Notes under the pieces: generated by a model
What the model was told of the DNA's origin: nothing
Databases searched by the model: none
Seen by the model: only the letters and a program-made list of their open reading frames with translations
NCBI GenBank assembly: GCA_002067895.1
Contig: MVRE01000011.1
Coordinates: 1-64,000, forward strand
Length of the DNA stretch: 64,000 nucleotides
Origin: Methanoregula sp. PtaU1.Bin051
GTDB lineage: Archaea > Halobacteriota > Methanomicrobia > Methanomicrobiales > Methanospirillaceae
Direction: 5' to 3'
Made by a program: the position numbers and the translations under genes
In this document: positions 33,816 through 42,532 of the stretch, piece by piece
Position numbering within the stretch: position 1 is the first letter of the stretch
Layout: each line of letters opens with the position of its first letter

Positions 33816-34421
33816 ATTGTCATCGCAATCACCATTCCAGGGAATACAGATATTACAACCCTTGCCATTATCTGCTCTGTAATTACCCTCGTTATTCTTT
33901 TGGCCGGTTATTACATTCTCAAACACGTAAGAAGCCACATAAGTGTTGCAGAAAAAGCATCATCTGCTAAGGCTACACAACTTGTCTCACAGGTGAGATC
34001 CGCCCAGCAACCGGCTATTGAAGGGGCAAGAGAGACGAGAAGTGAAGACAATGGTTCTCTCGTTGATCAGGAGCCGGGTATACCACCGAATACGATCGAA
34101 CTTGTCAGAACGAAGGAAACTATTACAGCAAGTCTCAAGGCGCTCGCTAAGAAATATTCGCTCGCCGAAATTACGCTTGCTACCGATGATGGCCTTCTCA
34201 TCGCCTCCTCTTCGGATCGCGATGTCATGGCCGATGTTGCCAAGTTCAGCCAGATCGCGATGGAGAAATCTATACCGGATGAACCAGAAGTAACCTTGTT
34301 TGAACTTGATCACAAAGGTTCGCATCTGGTCGGGATAATCCGGACAAAAAATAAGCTCCGGCAGAATTGGAAAACCGGGATACAGGAAGATACAAAAGGT
34401 ATTTTACAGTGGTGGTTATAA
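33816..34421 (+). CDS. Membrane-anchored roadblock-like protein, start codon unclear
   Basis: In frame, the sequence from about 33816 encodes a hydrophobic segment (TDITTLAIICSVITLVILLA) before the soluble part. No ATG, GTG or TTG precedes that segment in frame after the stop of the upstream gene. Only ATT (33816) or ATC (33822) stand near the GGGGGA sequence. A TTG at 33900 would remove most of the membrane helix. The soluble C-terminal domain (about residues 100-190, KETITASLKALAKKYSLAEI, LATDDGLLIASSSDRDVMAD) looks like roadblock/LC7. It lies between the DUF2226-like gene (12 bp) and the MinD-like gene (73 bp). Confidence 0.6.
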   Translation: MVIAITIPGNTDITTLAIICSVITLVILLAGYYILKHVRSHISVAEKASSAKATQLVSQVRSAQQPAIEGARETRSEDNGSLVDQEPGIPPNTIELVRTKETITASLKALAKKYSLAEITLATDDGLLIASSSDRDVMADVAKFSQIAMEKSIPDEPEVTLFELDHKGSHLVGIIRTKNKLRQNWKTGIQEDTKGILQWWL

Positions 34422-34494
34422 AACAGTCATGAGAATAAATTGAAAGAGCATATATAAATTTTACAAAAAACTCAAACCACATTACAGGTGACTG

Positions 34495-35280
34495 ATGGTC
34501 AAAGTTTATACGATTGCTTCCGGTAAAGGAGGTACTGGAAAGACCACCGTTTCAGTTAATCTTGGCACGATGCTTTCTCAGCTGGGGAAAGAGACGTTTC
34601 TTATGGATGCCGATATCGGGATGGCAAATGTCGGACTCGTTCTCGGTCTTCAGGATGCACCGGTTACCCTTCACGAGATCCTTGCAGGGAAGGGTGCGCT
34701 TAACGATGCAATTTACAACGGCCCGGCAGGACTCAAGATCATCCCCAGCGGTTTGTCGCTGCAGGGTTTCCAGCAGGCTGACCCTTTCCGTATCCAGGAT
34801 GTCATGAGCGAGATCGTCAACAGGTGCGAATTCCTTTTGATCGATGCACCTGCTGGAATCAGCAAGGACGGGGTTGTTCCTCTTGCTGTTGCAGACGAGG
34901 TAATTCTTGTCGTAAATCCGGAGCTTCCGTCCATTGTGGACGCGCTCAAGACCAAAATACTCACCGAGGTGGTCGGTGGCCATGTCCTCGGAACCGTCGT
35001 CAACCGTGTCGATCAGGACAAAGCCGGTGTCATAACAAAAAAGATGGAGAAGAGCCTTGGAGTTAAAGTAATCGGGATCATCCCTGAAGATGCCAATGTC
35101 CGCAGGGCAGCTTCAGCAAAAACCCCAATCGTTATAAAATACCCGGCATCCCCGGCATCACTTGCATTCAAACGGATCGCATCCGGCCTTATCGGAGCTG
35201 CCTATAAAGAGGAGAGTGCTCCTGTCAGGAAAGAAGGATTTATCGAACGGTTCTCAAAAGCACTATTCAAGAGGAAATAG
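34495..35280 (+). CDS. minD: MinD/ParA-like P-loop ATPase
   Basis: This is a 261-residue ATPase of the MinD family. The deviant Walker A is YTIASGKGGTGKTTVSVNLG (about 5-24), and the switch regions are MDADIGMANVGLVLGL and LLIDAPAGISKDGV. The C-terminus RKEGFIERFSKALFKRK is amphipathic, fitting membrane targeting as in MinD. Archaeal MinD-like proteins position motility and chemosensory machinery and do not select division sites. Adjacency to roadblock proteins and the filament ATPase fits such a role. GGTGA is placed just before the ATG as binding site. Confidence 0.92.
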   Translation: MVKVYTIASGKGGTGKTTVSVNLGTMLSQLGKETFLMDADIGMANVGLVLGLQDAPVTLHEILAGKGALNDAIYNGPAGLKIIPSGLSLQGFQQADPFRIQDVMSEIVNRCEFLLIDAPAGISKDGVVPLAVADEVILVVNPELPSIVDALKTKILTEVVGGHVLGTVVNRVDQDKAGVITKKMEKSLGVKVIGIIPEDANVRRAASAKTPIVIKYPASPASLAFKRIASGLIGAAYKEESAPVRKEGFIERFSKALFKRK

Positions 35281-35307
35281 GGCCGGAGTCTTCATCTTTT
35301 AAGGATA

Positions 35308-36102
35308 TTACTTCACTTTCGGCATAACAGATCCGGCTGCCCCCTTCTCCGTAATCCGGAGGATCACCCCGATCATCTCACCACGGTCGTCCCTCATGGG
35401 GCCGGCGTTAAAAACAACAAATTTTCGTTTCCCGGACTTTGTGATGAGAAATGAATGGAAGTCGTTGATCATGACCAGTGTCTGGCGTACAACTTCTGGC
35501 ACCATATCCCTGATCGGCTCGCCGGTCTTTTCATTGATAAGCGATATCGCCTCTCTGGAAGGTTTCATCATCAGCTCGTTCCGGGACGATTCAAGCATGC
35601 GGAGGGCGGGGGGATTGAAAAAAACGATCCTGCCGCTGAGATCGGTGACAAGGATTGACTCTTTTGCAGACATGATCGTATCGATGTCCCCAAGAACCGA
35701 CTTGTTAAGATACTGTTTCCGGATCGAATGGTTGTGTAAAGCAATCTCGATATTGGAGATAAGTTCCTTCTCGGTGAATGGCTTTAAGAGGTAACCATAG
35801 GGCTCGGCAGATTTCGCCCGTTCCAGAAGGTGATCGTCACATAAACCGGTGAGGAAAATGATGGGGAGATGGAAGAGCGAGAAGATGAACCGTGCTGCCG
35901 TAATACCATCCATCTGTCCGCTGAGATCGATGTCCATGAGGATAAGGTCGGGACGAACCTCGGAAGCCTTCAGGACGGCCTCTTCACCTGAAGCGACTTT
36001 TGCCGCGATATGGTAACCCTTCATTTCGAGCTGGAGGAAAAGGAGGTCAACGACAGTCTCGTTGTCCTCGACAATCATGATCTGGCGGGCGGCAGCGTCC
36101 AT
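35308..36102 (-). CDS. Response regulator with PAS domain
   Basis: This 264-residue protein starts MDAAARQIMIVEDNETVV; an ATG four codons upstream is possible. Receiver domain at about 8-125, with acidic pocket IVEDN, phospho-acceptor aspartate in PDLILMDIDLSG and the lysine in YLLKPFTEKEL. PAS domain at about 140-250 (ILVTDLSGRIVFFNPPALRM, GEPIRDMVPEV, MRDDRGEMIGVILRITE). No kinase or output domain is present. Its partner kinase is not in the window. Archaea often use such receiver-PAS proteins in branched signalling. Confidence 0.9.
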   Translation of the reverse strand: MDAAARQIMIVEDNETVVDLLFLQLEMKGYHIAAKVASGEEAVLKASEVRPDLILMDIDLSGQMDGITAARFIFSLFHLPIIFLTGLCDDHLLERAKSAEPYGYLLKPFTEKELISNIEIALHNHSIRKQYLNKSVLGDIDTIMSAKESILVTDLSGRIVFFNPPALRMLESSRNELMMKPSREAISLINEKTGEPIRDMVPEVVRQTLVMINDFHSFLITKSGKRKFVVFNAGPMRDDRGEMIGVILRITEKGAAGSVMPKVK

Positions 36103-36163
36103 GAGTATCTGCAAATCTCCATTGTTAACTTATATTATGACTAAAAATACTTTGGTTTCCGGA

Positions 36164-37744
36164 TTAATCGGCCTTCTCTTGTTTATTGGTGATCGTAAAG
36201 ACACAGTGTTCGTCGCCTTTCGACCGGCACTTGATCTCACGGCCCTGCACCCTGATGCCGAAAGCTCCCTCTACAATACCGGTCAAAAGGCCGGCAGTAC
36301 AGTAACAGGTATTTTTCCCGGTGTTGCCGAAGGATTCGGATTCGACGGTATGGGAGAGGGTAATCGTCTTAGTCTTGGTCTTCTCGTCCCATTCCTCCTT
36401 GACAAAGTTGAACCAGCCCATCTGGGAATAGAAGGCAAACGCCATGTCGGCGAGGATCTTAGGGTTGGTCTTTCGCTTGATCTCTTCCTTTAACGGGCCG
36501 TAGACAATATCCTCAGGAGTTCCGACAAAAAGGATTCCGATGATCTCTCCTGCGGAATTCCTGATTGGCTCATACGCCACAACAAACTTTTTACCAACCA
36601 CATCTGCAGTGCCGTAATAGGTCTGCCCTTTGTTGATCACGACTTCATAGACAACACTGGAAATCTCGGTCCCGACAGCCCGCTTGCCGTCAGCGCCGAC
36701 AACGTTCGTCGATATACGGATTGCCTTGTTGCCGACTTTCTGGAAGACGGTGGCCTTGCTGCCAACCTCCTTTTCAATGGAATCAACAACCTCGAAGTTG
36801 TTGTTGACGATATGGTCGCCATAAGCAAGCTGGCCTCCGGAAACTGAAGGAGTCCCGTATGCTGCGAAACGGCTGTGCAGCAACTTGAGATCCGCATCTA
36901 GTTTTGTCCTGGAGAGGTCATACAGGAAAATCATCTTCTTATAGTGCTCCACATTTTCCTTTCCCATGTCCATGTAGGCACGGTAGTTGACCCCGCTTGC
37001 CGGTGCCTCTCCCATGGTCTTCTTGAGCGAATTGGTCATGGACGTGAAGATGAACCGGGGCATCATGACAACCGGTTCATCCATGAGAGAGATCTTCCCC
37101 TGAAGGGGTTTGTGCTCGATGAATTCGGTGATGGCGGATTCGCCCTTGACCACCGCTTCTGCCTTGAACTTCCAGCTCGGAGAGACCTGATCTGCCTGGA
37201 ACGTACAGTATTCGTCACCCTTCGCATGGCAGGTCTTTTCAAGACAGAACCATGTCTTGCCGGTCACTGAGGTGAGGACACCTTCGATCCAGCCCTGGTG
37301 GATACCGCAGACTGCCATGTTCCAGTCCTTGAGTACCTGGGACTCAAAAGTGTGTTTGGTCCTGATGACAATCCGCTTCTCGGATGCCTCGACCAGCTCA
37401 AACGGCGCACCCCAGCCCTGCTGGTGCTGGAGCTTGAAGACCAAGATTAAGAACTCTGCGGGTTTTAAGTCCATGCCGAGTTTCTTTAACAGGTTGTTGA
37501 GCCCGACAGAGCCCTGACCTACCGAACGGAAGAGTTTGCGCACTGCCTTGACAGCGAGTTTCTTGTCGAGGTTCGCCTCGTACATCTCATAGATGGCCTT
37601 GATGAGATAATTCGGGTTGCTCGCCGTCTTCACACCAAAGACCGAATACGTTCCGCCCGCCGGATCGATCTCAAGATAGGAAGTAATGTCCTTTTCACCC
37701 TTCAGGAGGGCCTCAAAATCTTCACGGCCGATCTTCTTTTCCAT
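36164..37744 (-). CDS. Soluble sensor with V4R-Cache-V4R architecture
   Basis: This 526-residue protein carries two V4R (4-vinyl reductase) domains. The first ends in CLEKTCHAKGDEYCTF (about 168-183), the last in REIKCRSKGDEHCVF (about 505-519), each with the metal- or ligand-binding cysteines. Between them (about 290-425) lies a Cache_3-like domain (GDHIVNNNFEVVDSIEKEVG, VYEVVINKGQTYYGTADVVG, YEPIRNSAGEIIGILFVGTP). Cache domains are normally outside the cell, yet no signal peptide or transmembrane segment is visible here. It may sense an intracellular ligand and act on nearby signalling proteins. Confidence 0.85.
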   Translation of the reverse strand: MEKKIGREDFEALLKGEKDITSYLEIDPAGGTYSVFGVKTASNPNYLIKAIYEMYEANLDKKLAVKAVRKLFRSVGQGSVGLNNLLKKLGMDLKPAEFLILVFKLQHQQGWGAPFELVEASEKRIVIRTKHTFESQVLKDWNMAVCGIHQGWIEGVLTSVTGKTWFCLEKTCHAKGDEYCTFQADQVSPSWKFKAEAVVKGESAITEFIEHKPLQGKISLMDEPVVMMPRFIFTSMTNSLKKTMGEAPASGVNYRAYMDMGKENVEHYKKMIFLYDLSRTKLDADLKLLHSRFAAYGTPSVSGGQLAYGDHIVNNNFEVVDSIEKEVGSKATVFQKVGNKAIRISTNVVGADGKRAVGTEISSVVYEVVINKGQTYYGTADVVGKKFVVAYEPIRNSAGEIIGILFVGTPEDIVYGPLKEEIKRKTNPKILADMAFAFYSQMGWFNFVKEEWDEKTKTKTITLSHTVESESFGNTGKNTCYCTAGLLTGIVEGAFGIRVQGREIKCRSKGDEHCVFTITNKQEKAD

Positions 37745-37835
37745 GAGGCAAAGATCTGTTGTAATACTTTAAAGTTGTTCGTTACGAAAAATACAGGAGA
37801 ACGCGATTTTAAGGTTTTTCAGGGATCTTAACCAA

Positions 37836-38447
37836 TCAGATCTCCAGACATACTGATAGATGAGATTCATCGAAAGTAACCGAGTATTTTAAGATCTGCA
37901 ACGCCTTATCCTGCAGGATGCAGTCATAATCTCCGTACTCTATCCTGAACCTGGCAGTGCCATCAAGGGTTGTAGTATCGCTTGCAAGGATCTTGCCGTC
38001 TTTGCGGATTGAGACGCGGATACCGTTCTGCGGTGCCCCGTCCTTTATGACAGTAACAGAGATGTTACCGATCCTGCTCCCGGTTACCTTAATTTCCGGC
38101 ACTTTATAGGACAGATTCTTTTTTAACCGGTTCTTATCGAAGATCCTGCTGCTCATCATGAGGGCTTCAACAATATCCGCCCGGACCTCGGCCAGATCGA
38201 ACATCTCTTTCCCACCGCTCATGAGCACGGCCTTGTCACCGAAAAGTATCCCTTTTTCATCCACGTAGACGGCACCTTCCGGCTCACCCTCGAGGATAGC
38301 GAGATACAACTCCTGGCCGTCCCATCGTGCGACCGCAATACCATTAATCCGTCGCGTGTTGGAGAACTGGAGCAGGGACTCAAGATCGAATGTTCCCAGG
38401 TTCTGGGATTCCCTGAGAATATTCCCGATCAGCTCGGTAATCTTCAT
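37836..38447 (-). CDS. Two-domain protein of unknown function next to V4R sensor
   Basis: This is a 203-residue protein. The N-terminal part (about 1-105) has the pattern INGIAVARWDGQELYLAILE, GAVYVDEKGILFGDKAVLMS, similar in style to ligand-free effector domains that sit near roadblock proteins. The C-terminal part (about 118-203, GNISVTVIKDGAPQNGIRVS, DTTTLDGTARFRIEYGDYDC) resembles a carboxypeptidase-regulatory-like beta-sandwich. There is no signal peptide. It is divergent from the A24 peptidase gene. Function unknown. Confidence 0.6.
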   Translation of the reverse strand: MKITELIGNILRESQNLGTFDLESLLQFSNTRRINGIAVARWDGQELYLAILEGEPEGAVYVDEKGILFGDKAVLMSGGKEMFDLAEVRADIVEALMMSSRIFDKNRLKKNLSYKVPEIKVTGSRIGNISVTVIKDGAPQNGIRVSIRKDGKILASDTTTLDGTARFRIEYGDYDCILQDKALQILKYSVTFDESHLSVCLEI

Positions 38448-38571
38448 ACAGATTATTCCTTTAATGGATATGCACTGGTCTGATATGCAGTTTATTCATA
38501 TATGATCGGAATATTCTTTTTAAACTTAATATAGTATATTGGCGAAAAAAGGCTTTTCTTCCATTTGAATT

Positions 38572-38613
38572 TAAGGCGTGTAATTGCAAAGCTAAGGCGT
38601 GTAATTGCAAAGC
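38572..38613. repeat. Tandem 21-bp repeat, two copies
   Basis: TAAGGCGTGTAATTGCAAAGC occurs twice in direct succession (38572-38592 and 38593-38613), in the gap between the divergent genes at 37836 and 38689. The copies are identical. They lie about 75-115 bp upstream of the A24 peptidase start, where a regulator might bind. Confidence 0.9.
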
Positions 38614-38688
38614 GGGATGAATGCACGAACCAGAAAACATTGCTATCGTCACGCATAAGTGGTACGACAAAACAAGTACAATGGACTT

Positions 38689-39873
38689 ATGATCATATAC
38701 CCGATGGTAATATCGTCGGCAGCGGTTGTTATTACCCTCATCTATGCCTCGTACCTCGATATCAGGGATCGTCGTGTACCGTTCATTTACTGGCTCCCGA
38801 TGCTCGTAATCGGCGTGTGTTGCACAGGTGTAATGCTCTGGCAGTCTACAGGTAATGCCGGTCTCATCATAGGGTATGTTTCCCTCGTAACCAGTTTTCT
38901 ATATGCGGACTATCTGGATAACCGCGGCAGGACCGATTCACCCAGTTTAACATTATATTACCGAAAGGATTCTGTCTTTTATTACCTCATCTTTGTCCTT
39001 GCCCTCCCCGCCGTGTCCTGGTTCCTCCTGACCCCTGCTGTGAAATTACAGCTCGTTACCACGTATGCATTGTTTGCTGGTACCTTCTTGTACGTAACCT
39101 GGCTGGAATGTACTGGAAAGTTCGATCCGCCAGATAATATGAAAAGAACACTCAGTGGATCCAGAACTATTGAGGCCATCGGTCGCTGGTATTTTATCCC
39201 TGTTATATTGATATACGTAATCTCTTCAATTTTCCTGATATCAAACGGGGTATGGGACATTAACGGGGGTATCCTCATCCTCTTGCCGGCGGTTTTCTGT
39301 GGCATATTTTATACCTTTGGCAGGATGCACCTGTTTGGCGGAGCTGATGCATGGGCGCTGATATTCATCTCACTCTGCGTCCCCGTCTTTCCAATCCCCC
39401 CGCTCCTGGGTGTTCCTCCAATAGGATTCTTGGCCTTCTCAGCCCTGGTTAACGCCCTGTTGCTGAACCTTGCAGCCCCGCTTGGGATCTTTATTATCAA
39501 TATCCTCCATAGGAACAGGGCCCCGCTTATGTTTATGTTCTTTGGCTTCCCGGTAAAAGGTGATGCAATAGAGAAAACGTGGGGATTTGTGATGGAGGAA
39601 TTTGAGGAAAAAGACGGCAGGGTAATGAGGAAATTCATCGGATTCTGGGACGCAATCCGACGTATGTACTCAGGGACGGGCCGGGTTTACACTAAGGATC
39701 TTAGGGAGCAGCCAAAAAAATATACAAGGGAGCTTGCGATCTACAAAAAAGCAGGGACGGTCTGGATCTCCTATGCAGTCCCGTTCATAATCCCGATTAC
39801 AGCCGGGTTTGTAACGGCCGTTCTCTTCGGGGATTTCCTGCTTGCAGGGATGACTATGATTTTAAGGGGGTAA
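38689..39873 (+). CDS. A24-family prepilin/preflagellin-type peptidase
   Basis: This 394-residue integral membrane aspartyl protease is of the type that removes the signal peptide from archaeal pilins and archaellins. The first catalytic Asp is in [13 protein letters not shown] (about 16-28). The second is in the GxGD-like [11 protein letters not shown] (about 222-232), where GGAD replaces the usual GxGD. Eight or more hydrophobic segments are present. It is much longer than FlaK (about 230 residues) because of a central hydrophobic insert and a C-terminal extension ([20 protein letters not shown]). A GTG 30 bp upstream is an alternative start. It probably serves the filament genes at 27-32 kb. 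Confidence 0.87.
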   Translation: MIIYPMVISSAAVVITLIYASYLDIRDRRVPFIYWLPMLVIGVCCTGVMLWQSTGNAGLIIGYVSLVTSFLYADYLDNRGRTDSPSLTLYYRKDSVFYYLIFVLALPAVSWFLLTPAVKLQLVTTYALFAGTFLYVTWLECTGKFDPPDNMKRTLSGSRTIEAIGRWYFIPVILIYVISSIFLISNGVWDINGGILILLPAVFCGIFYTFGRMHLFGGADAWALIFISLCVPVFPIPPLLGVPPIGFLAFSALVNALLLNLAAPLGIFIINILHRNRAPLMFMFFGFPVKGDAIEKTWGFVMEEFEEKDGRVMRKFIGFWDAIRRMYSGTGRVYTKDLREQPKKYTRELAIYKKAGTVWISYAVPFIIPITAGFVTAVLFGDFLLAGMTMILRG

Positions 39874-39877
39874 ATGT

Positions 39878-40270
39878 ATGCTTAACTTGAAATTTTCAAA
39901 CGGGCTTATACCGGTTATTGTACAGGAGGCAAGATCAAAGGCAGTACTCATGCTCGCATACGCTAATGGCGAAGCAGTTCAGAGGACGCAGGAGTCAGGC
40001 TTTGCCCACTATTATAGCAGGACCCGTAAAAAGATCTGGAAAAAAGGGGAGGAGAGCGGGCATATTCAGAAGGTTGTACGGATCCTGAAGGATTGTGACG
40101 AGGACTGCCTGATCTATGAAGTAGAGCAAACCGGTGCTGCCTGCCATACTGGTTATCCGAGCTGCTTTTTCCGGACAATCGATGGGACAATCATCGCACA
40201 GAGGGTTTTTGATCCGGAAAAGGTTTACAAGAAGGCGCACGAACACCGGCAAGTATCCAAAGAGGATTAG
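39878..40270 (+). CDS. hisI: Phosphoribosyl-AMP cyclohydrolase HisI
   Basis: HisI opens the purine ring of phosphoribosyl-AMP in histidine synthesis. The 130-residue protein shows the family motifs [39 protein letters not shown] and the zinc-binding [20 protein letters not shown]. It starts 4 bp after the A24 peptidase stop, so the two are probably co-transcribed although functionally unrelated. No HisE domain is fused. Length normal for archaeal HisI. Confidence 0.96.
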   Translation: MLNLKFSNGLIPVIVQEARSKAVLMLAYANGEAVQRTQESGFAHYYSRTRKKIWKKGEESGHIQKVVRILKDCDEDCLIYEVEQTGAACHTGYPSCFFRTIDGTIIAQRVFDPEKVYKKAHEHRQVSKED

Positions 40271-40428
40271 TAAATAATCGTGTTGATCCGGAAACGATAG
40301 CACGCCTTAGAGGCACTTATCAAATCATTTCATACTACTTTCAGATACCAACACTTCCTAAAAGACAGCTGTGTCGCTGCTGGCCCCAAACCTATCACCG
40401 GTCTAAAAAAACTTCGGTCTACCTCGCG

Positions 40429-40485
40429 TATTATATAAATGTTTGCAACACACAACAGTACCGTATCAACGATCATGATCGTTGA
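40429..40485 (+). promoter_or_regulatory. Promoter with 20-bp perfect palindrome upstream of PIN-ATPase gene
   Basis: TATTATATAAAT (40429-40440) is a clear TATA box. The perfect palindrome TCAACGATCATGATCGTTGA (40466-40485) begins a few bases after the predicted start of transcription. This position suits a repressor operator or an RNA hairpin in the leader, which would be about 90 nt long before the ATG at 40549. The sequence is not repeated elsewhere in the window that I noticed. Confidence 0.65.
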
Positions 40486-40548
40486 CATCAGGAATAGAAT
40501 AGCGAACAATAAGATGGAATAACAATACCGAAAGGGAACGGAATTTTT

Positions 40549-42495
40549 ATGAAGATGGTACCAGATACAAGCGTCCTGATCGATGGACGCATAACCTCGA
40601 TGATCAAGACCGGGGAGTATAAGGATGCAACAATAATCATTCCTGAAGCTGTTATCGCAGAGCTTGAGGCCCAGGCAAACCAAGGCCGGGAGATAGGGTT
40701 TTCAGGGCTGAATGAATTACAGGCGCTCTGCAAACTGGCAGAAGAGAAGGTTATCGAGCTGAAGTTCTCGGGAACGAGGCCCTCGCTCGAACAGGTGAAG
40801 CTGGCGAGCGGCGGCGAGATCGATGCGATGATCCGTAACATTGCAATCGAGAACTCTGCGCAGTTCATCACAAGCGATAATGTTCAGGCCGAAGTTGCAC
40901 GGGCGAAAGGGCTTAATGTTATCTATTTAAAACCCCAAGTGACCGATTTTGTCCCGCTCGCCATAGATCAATTTTTCGATGAGCATACAATCGCGGTTTA
41001 CCTGAAGGAACGCGTCTGCCCGGTTGCAAAAAAAGGGACGATCAATGCGATGAAGCTTGTGCAGATCCGTGAAGTTCCAGCCACCGAGTTCGAGCTGCGG
41101 GCCATGGCGCAGGAGATTCTCGAACGGGCCAAACGGGATCCTGACGGCTTCATTGAAGTGGAGAAACGAGGGATCACGGTTGTCCAGATAGGTTCGATGC
41201 GGATTGCAATCGCGCGACGGCCTTTCTCGGACGGTATGGAGATTACAGCAGTCCGTCCGATTGTGGATGTAACCCTCAAGGATTACGCCAAGGCGGATGT
41301 AATCAGGACACGCCTTTCCGGTGAAAAACGCGGACTTATCATTGCCGGTGCGCCGGGATCCGGCAAAACAACTCTTGCCCAGAGCATTGCTACATATCTT
41401 GCCGACAGCGGTTTTGTCGTAAAGACGATGGAAGCACCCCGTGAACTTCAGGTTCCCGACCAGATCACGCAGTATTCAATGCTGGATGGCAGCATGGAAA
41501 ATACTGCAGATGTCCTTATGCTGGTTCGCCCGGACTTCGTTATATTCGATGAACTGCGAAAAACAGAGGATTTCAAGACCTTTGCTGACATGCGCCTTGC
41601 CGGCATGGGGATGGTGGGTGTTGTACATGCAACAGATGTTCGGGACGCCCTTCAGCGGTTCTCATACCGCGTCGATTACGGGGTACTTTCGCAGGTTATC
41701 AACACAATCGTATTTGTCAAGGGGGGTATAATCACAAAGATTTTCGATGTCGGCTTTACCATTAAAGTTCCGGAAGGTATGGAAAATGAGATCCATACAC
41801 GGCCAGTGACGACCGTGACTGATTATGAGACCGGCATGCTCACCTACGATGTCTTCCGGTATGACGGCGAGACGATTATTATGCCAGTCGCACAGGTCAG
41901 GGAGCAAAAAGCCGACAGCCCGTATGCAACATCCCGAAGCCCCCATGTAACAGCGATCCCCACTCTGCCGGCCGGATTACGATCTCCGGTTCAGGAACCC
42001 GCGCAGAGCAGAGATACGGAACCACGGACCGGCATAAGAGTTGCCGAGAAAGAGATCCAACGTGAGATTGGAAGATACACTGATGGGCCGGTCGATGTAC
42101 AGATGATCAGCGATACCAAGGCCGTTGTTTATATCGATGACAAGGATGTACCTGCAGCAATCGGAAAAGGCGGCAAGAACATCTCGGCGATCGTTAACAA
42201 AATCGGAGTCGGGATCGATATCAAACCAAACAGTGAGAGGGAGAAAGCGAAGAAGGAGGAGGAGGAATTCAGCCTCGGGGAAGGGGTTAAGATCCAGACG
42301 GATAAGAAACAGCTGACTATCGTCGCACCTGACCATTCAGGGAAGATCGTGGATGTCTTTGCAGGAAAGGAGTACCTATTCACTGCAACGGTGGATGATA
42401 ACGGTGAGATCCATCTTGCCAAGAACAGCAGCATTGCACAGGAGATGATCCGACGTTCCACGTTAGGCGAGATCATCAAGCTGCGGCCGGTATGA
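40549..42495 (+). CDS. PIN-domain/secretion-type ATPase/KH fusion protein
   Basis: This is a 648-residue archaeal PINc/VapC-family ATPase. N-terminal PIN nuclease domain (about 1-130) has acidic residues in MVPDTSVLIDG, IIPEAVIAELEAQ, GGEIDAMI and FITSDN. The ATPase core has Walker A IIAGAPGSGKTTLAQS (about 264-279), Walker B-like DFVIFDELRKTEDF and VVHATDVRDA. A KH domain (about 540-570, IGKGGKNISAIVNKIG) lies near the C-terminus, followed by an OB-like tail. Homologues are wide-spread in archaea; an RNA-processing role is suggested by PIN plus KH, but the substrate is unknown. A palindrome sits in its leader. Confidence 0.9.
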   Translation: MKMVPDTSVLIDGRITSMIKTGEYKDATIIIPEAVIAELEAQANQGREIGFSGLNELQALCKLAEEKVIELKFSGTRPSLEQVKLASGGEIDAMIRNIAIENSAQFITSDNVQAEVARAKGLNVIYLKPQVTDFVPLAIDQFFDEHTIAVYLKERVCPVAKKGTINAMKLVQIREVPATEFELRAMAQEILERAKRDPDGFIEVEKRGITVVQIGSMRIAIARRPFSDGMEITAVRPIVDVTLKDYAKADVIRTRLSGEKRGLIIAGAPGSGKTTLAQSIATYLADSGFVVKTMEAPRELQVPDQITQYSMLDGSMENTADVLMLVRPDFVIFDELRKTEDFKTFADMRLAGMGMVGVVHATDVRDALQRFSYRVDYGVLSQVINTIVFVKGGIITKIFDVGFTIKVPEGMENEIHTRPVTTVTDYETGMLTYDVFRYDGETIIMPVAQVREQKADSPYATSRSPHVTAIPTLPAGLRSPVQEPAQSRDTEPRTGIRVAEKEIQREIGRYTDGPVDVQMISDTKAVVYIDDKDVPAAIGKGGKNISAIVNKIGVGIDIKPNSEREKAKKEEEEFSLGEGVKIQTDKKQLTIVAPDHSGKIVDVFAGKEYLFTATVDDNGEIHLAKNSSIAQEMIRRSTLGEIIKLRPV

Positions 42496-42532
42496 GGGAT
42501 AAATCCGGTAGTATACAGGAGCAGGAAGATCC

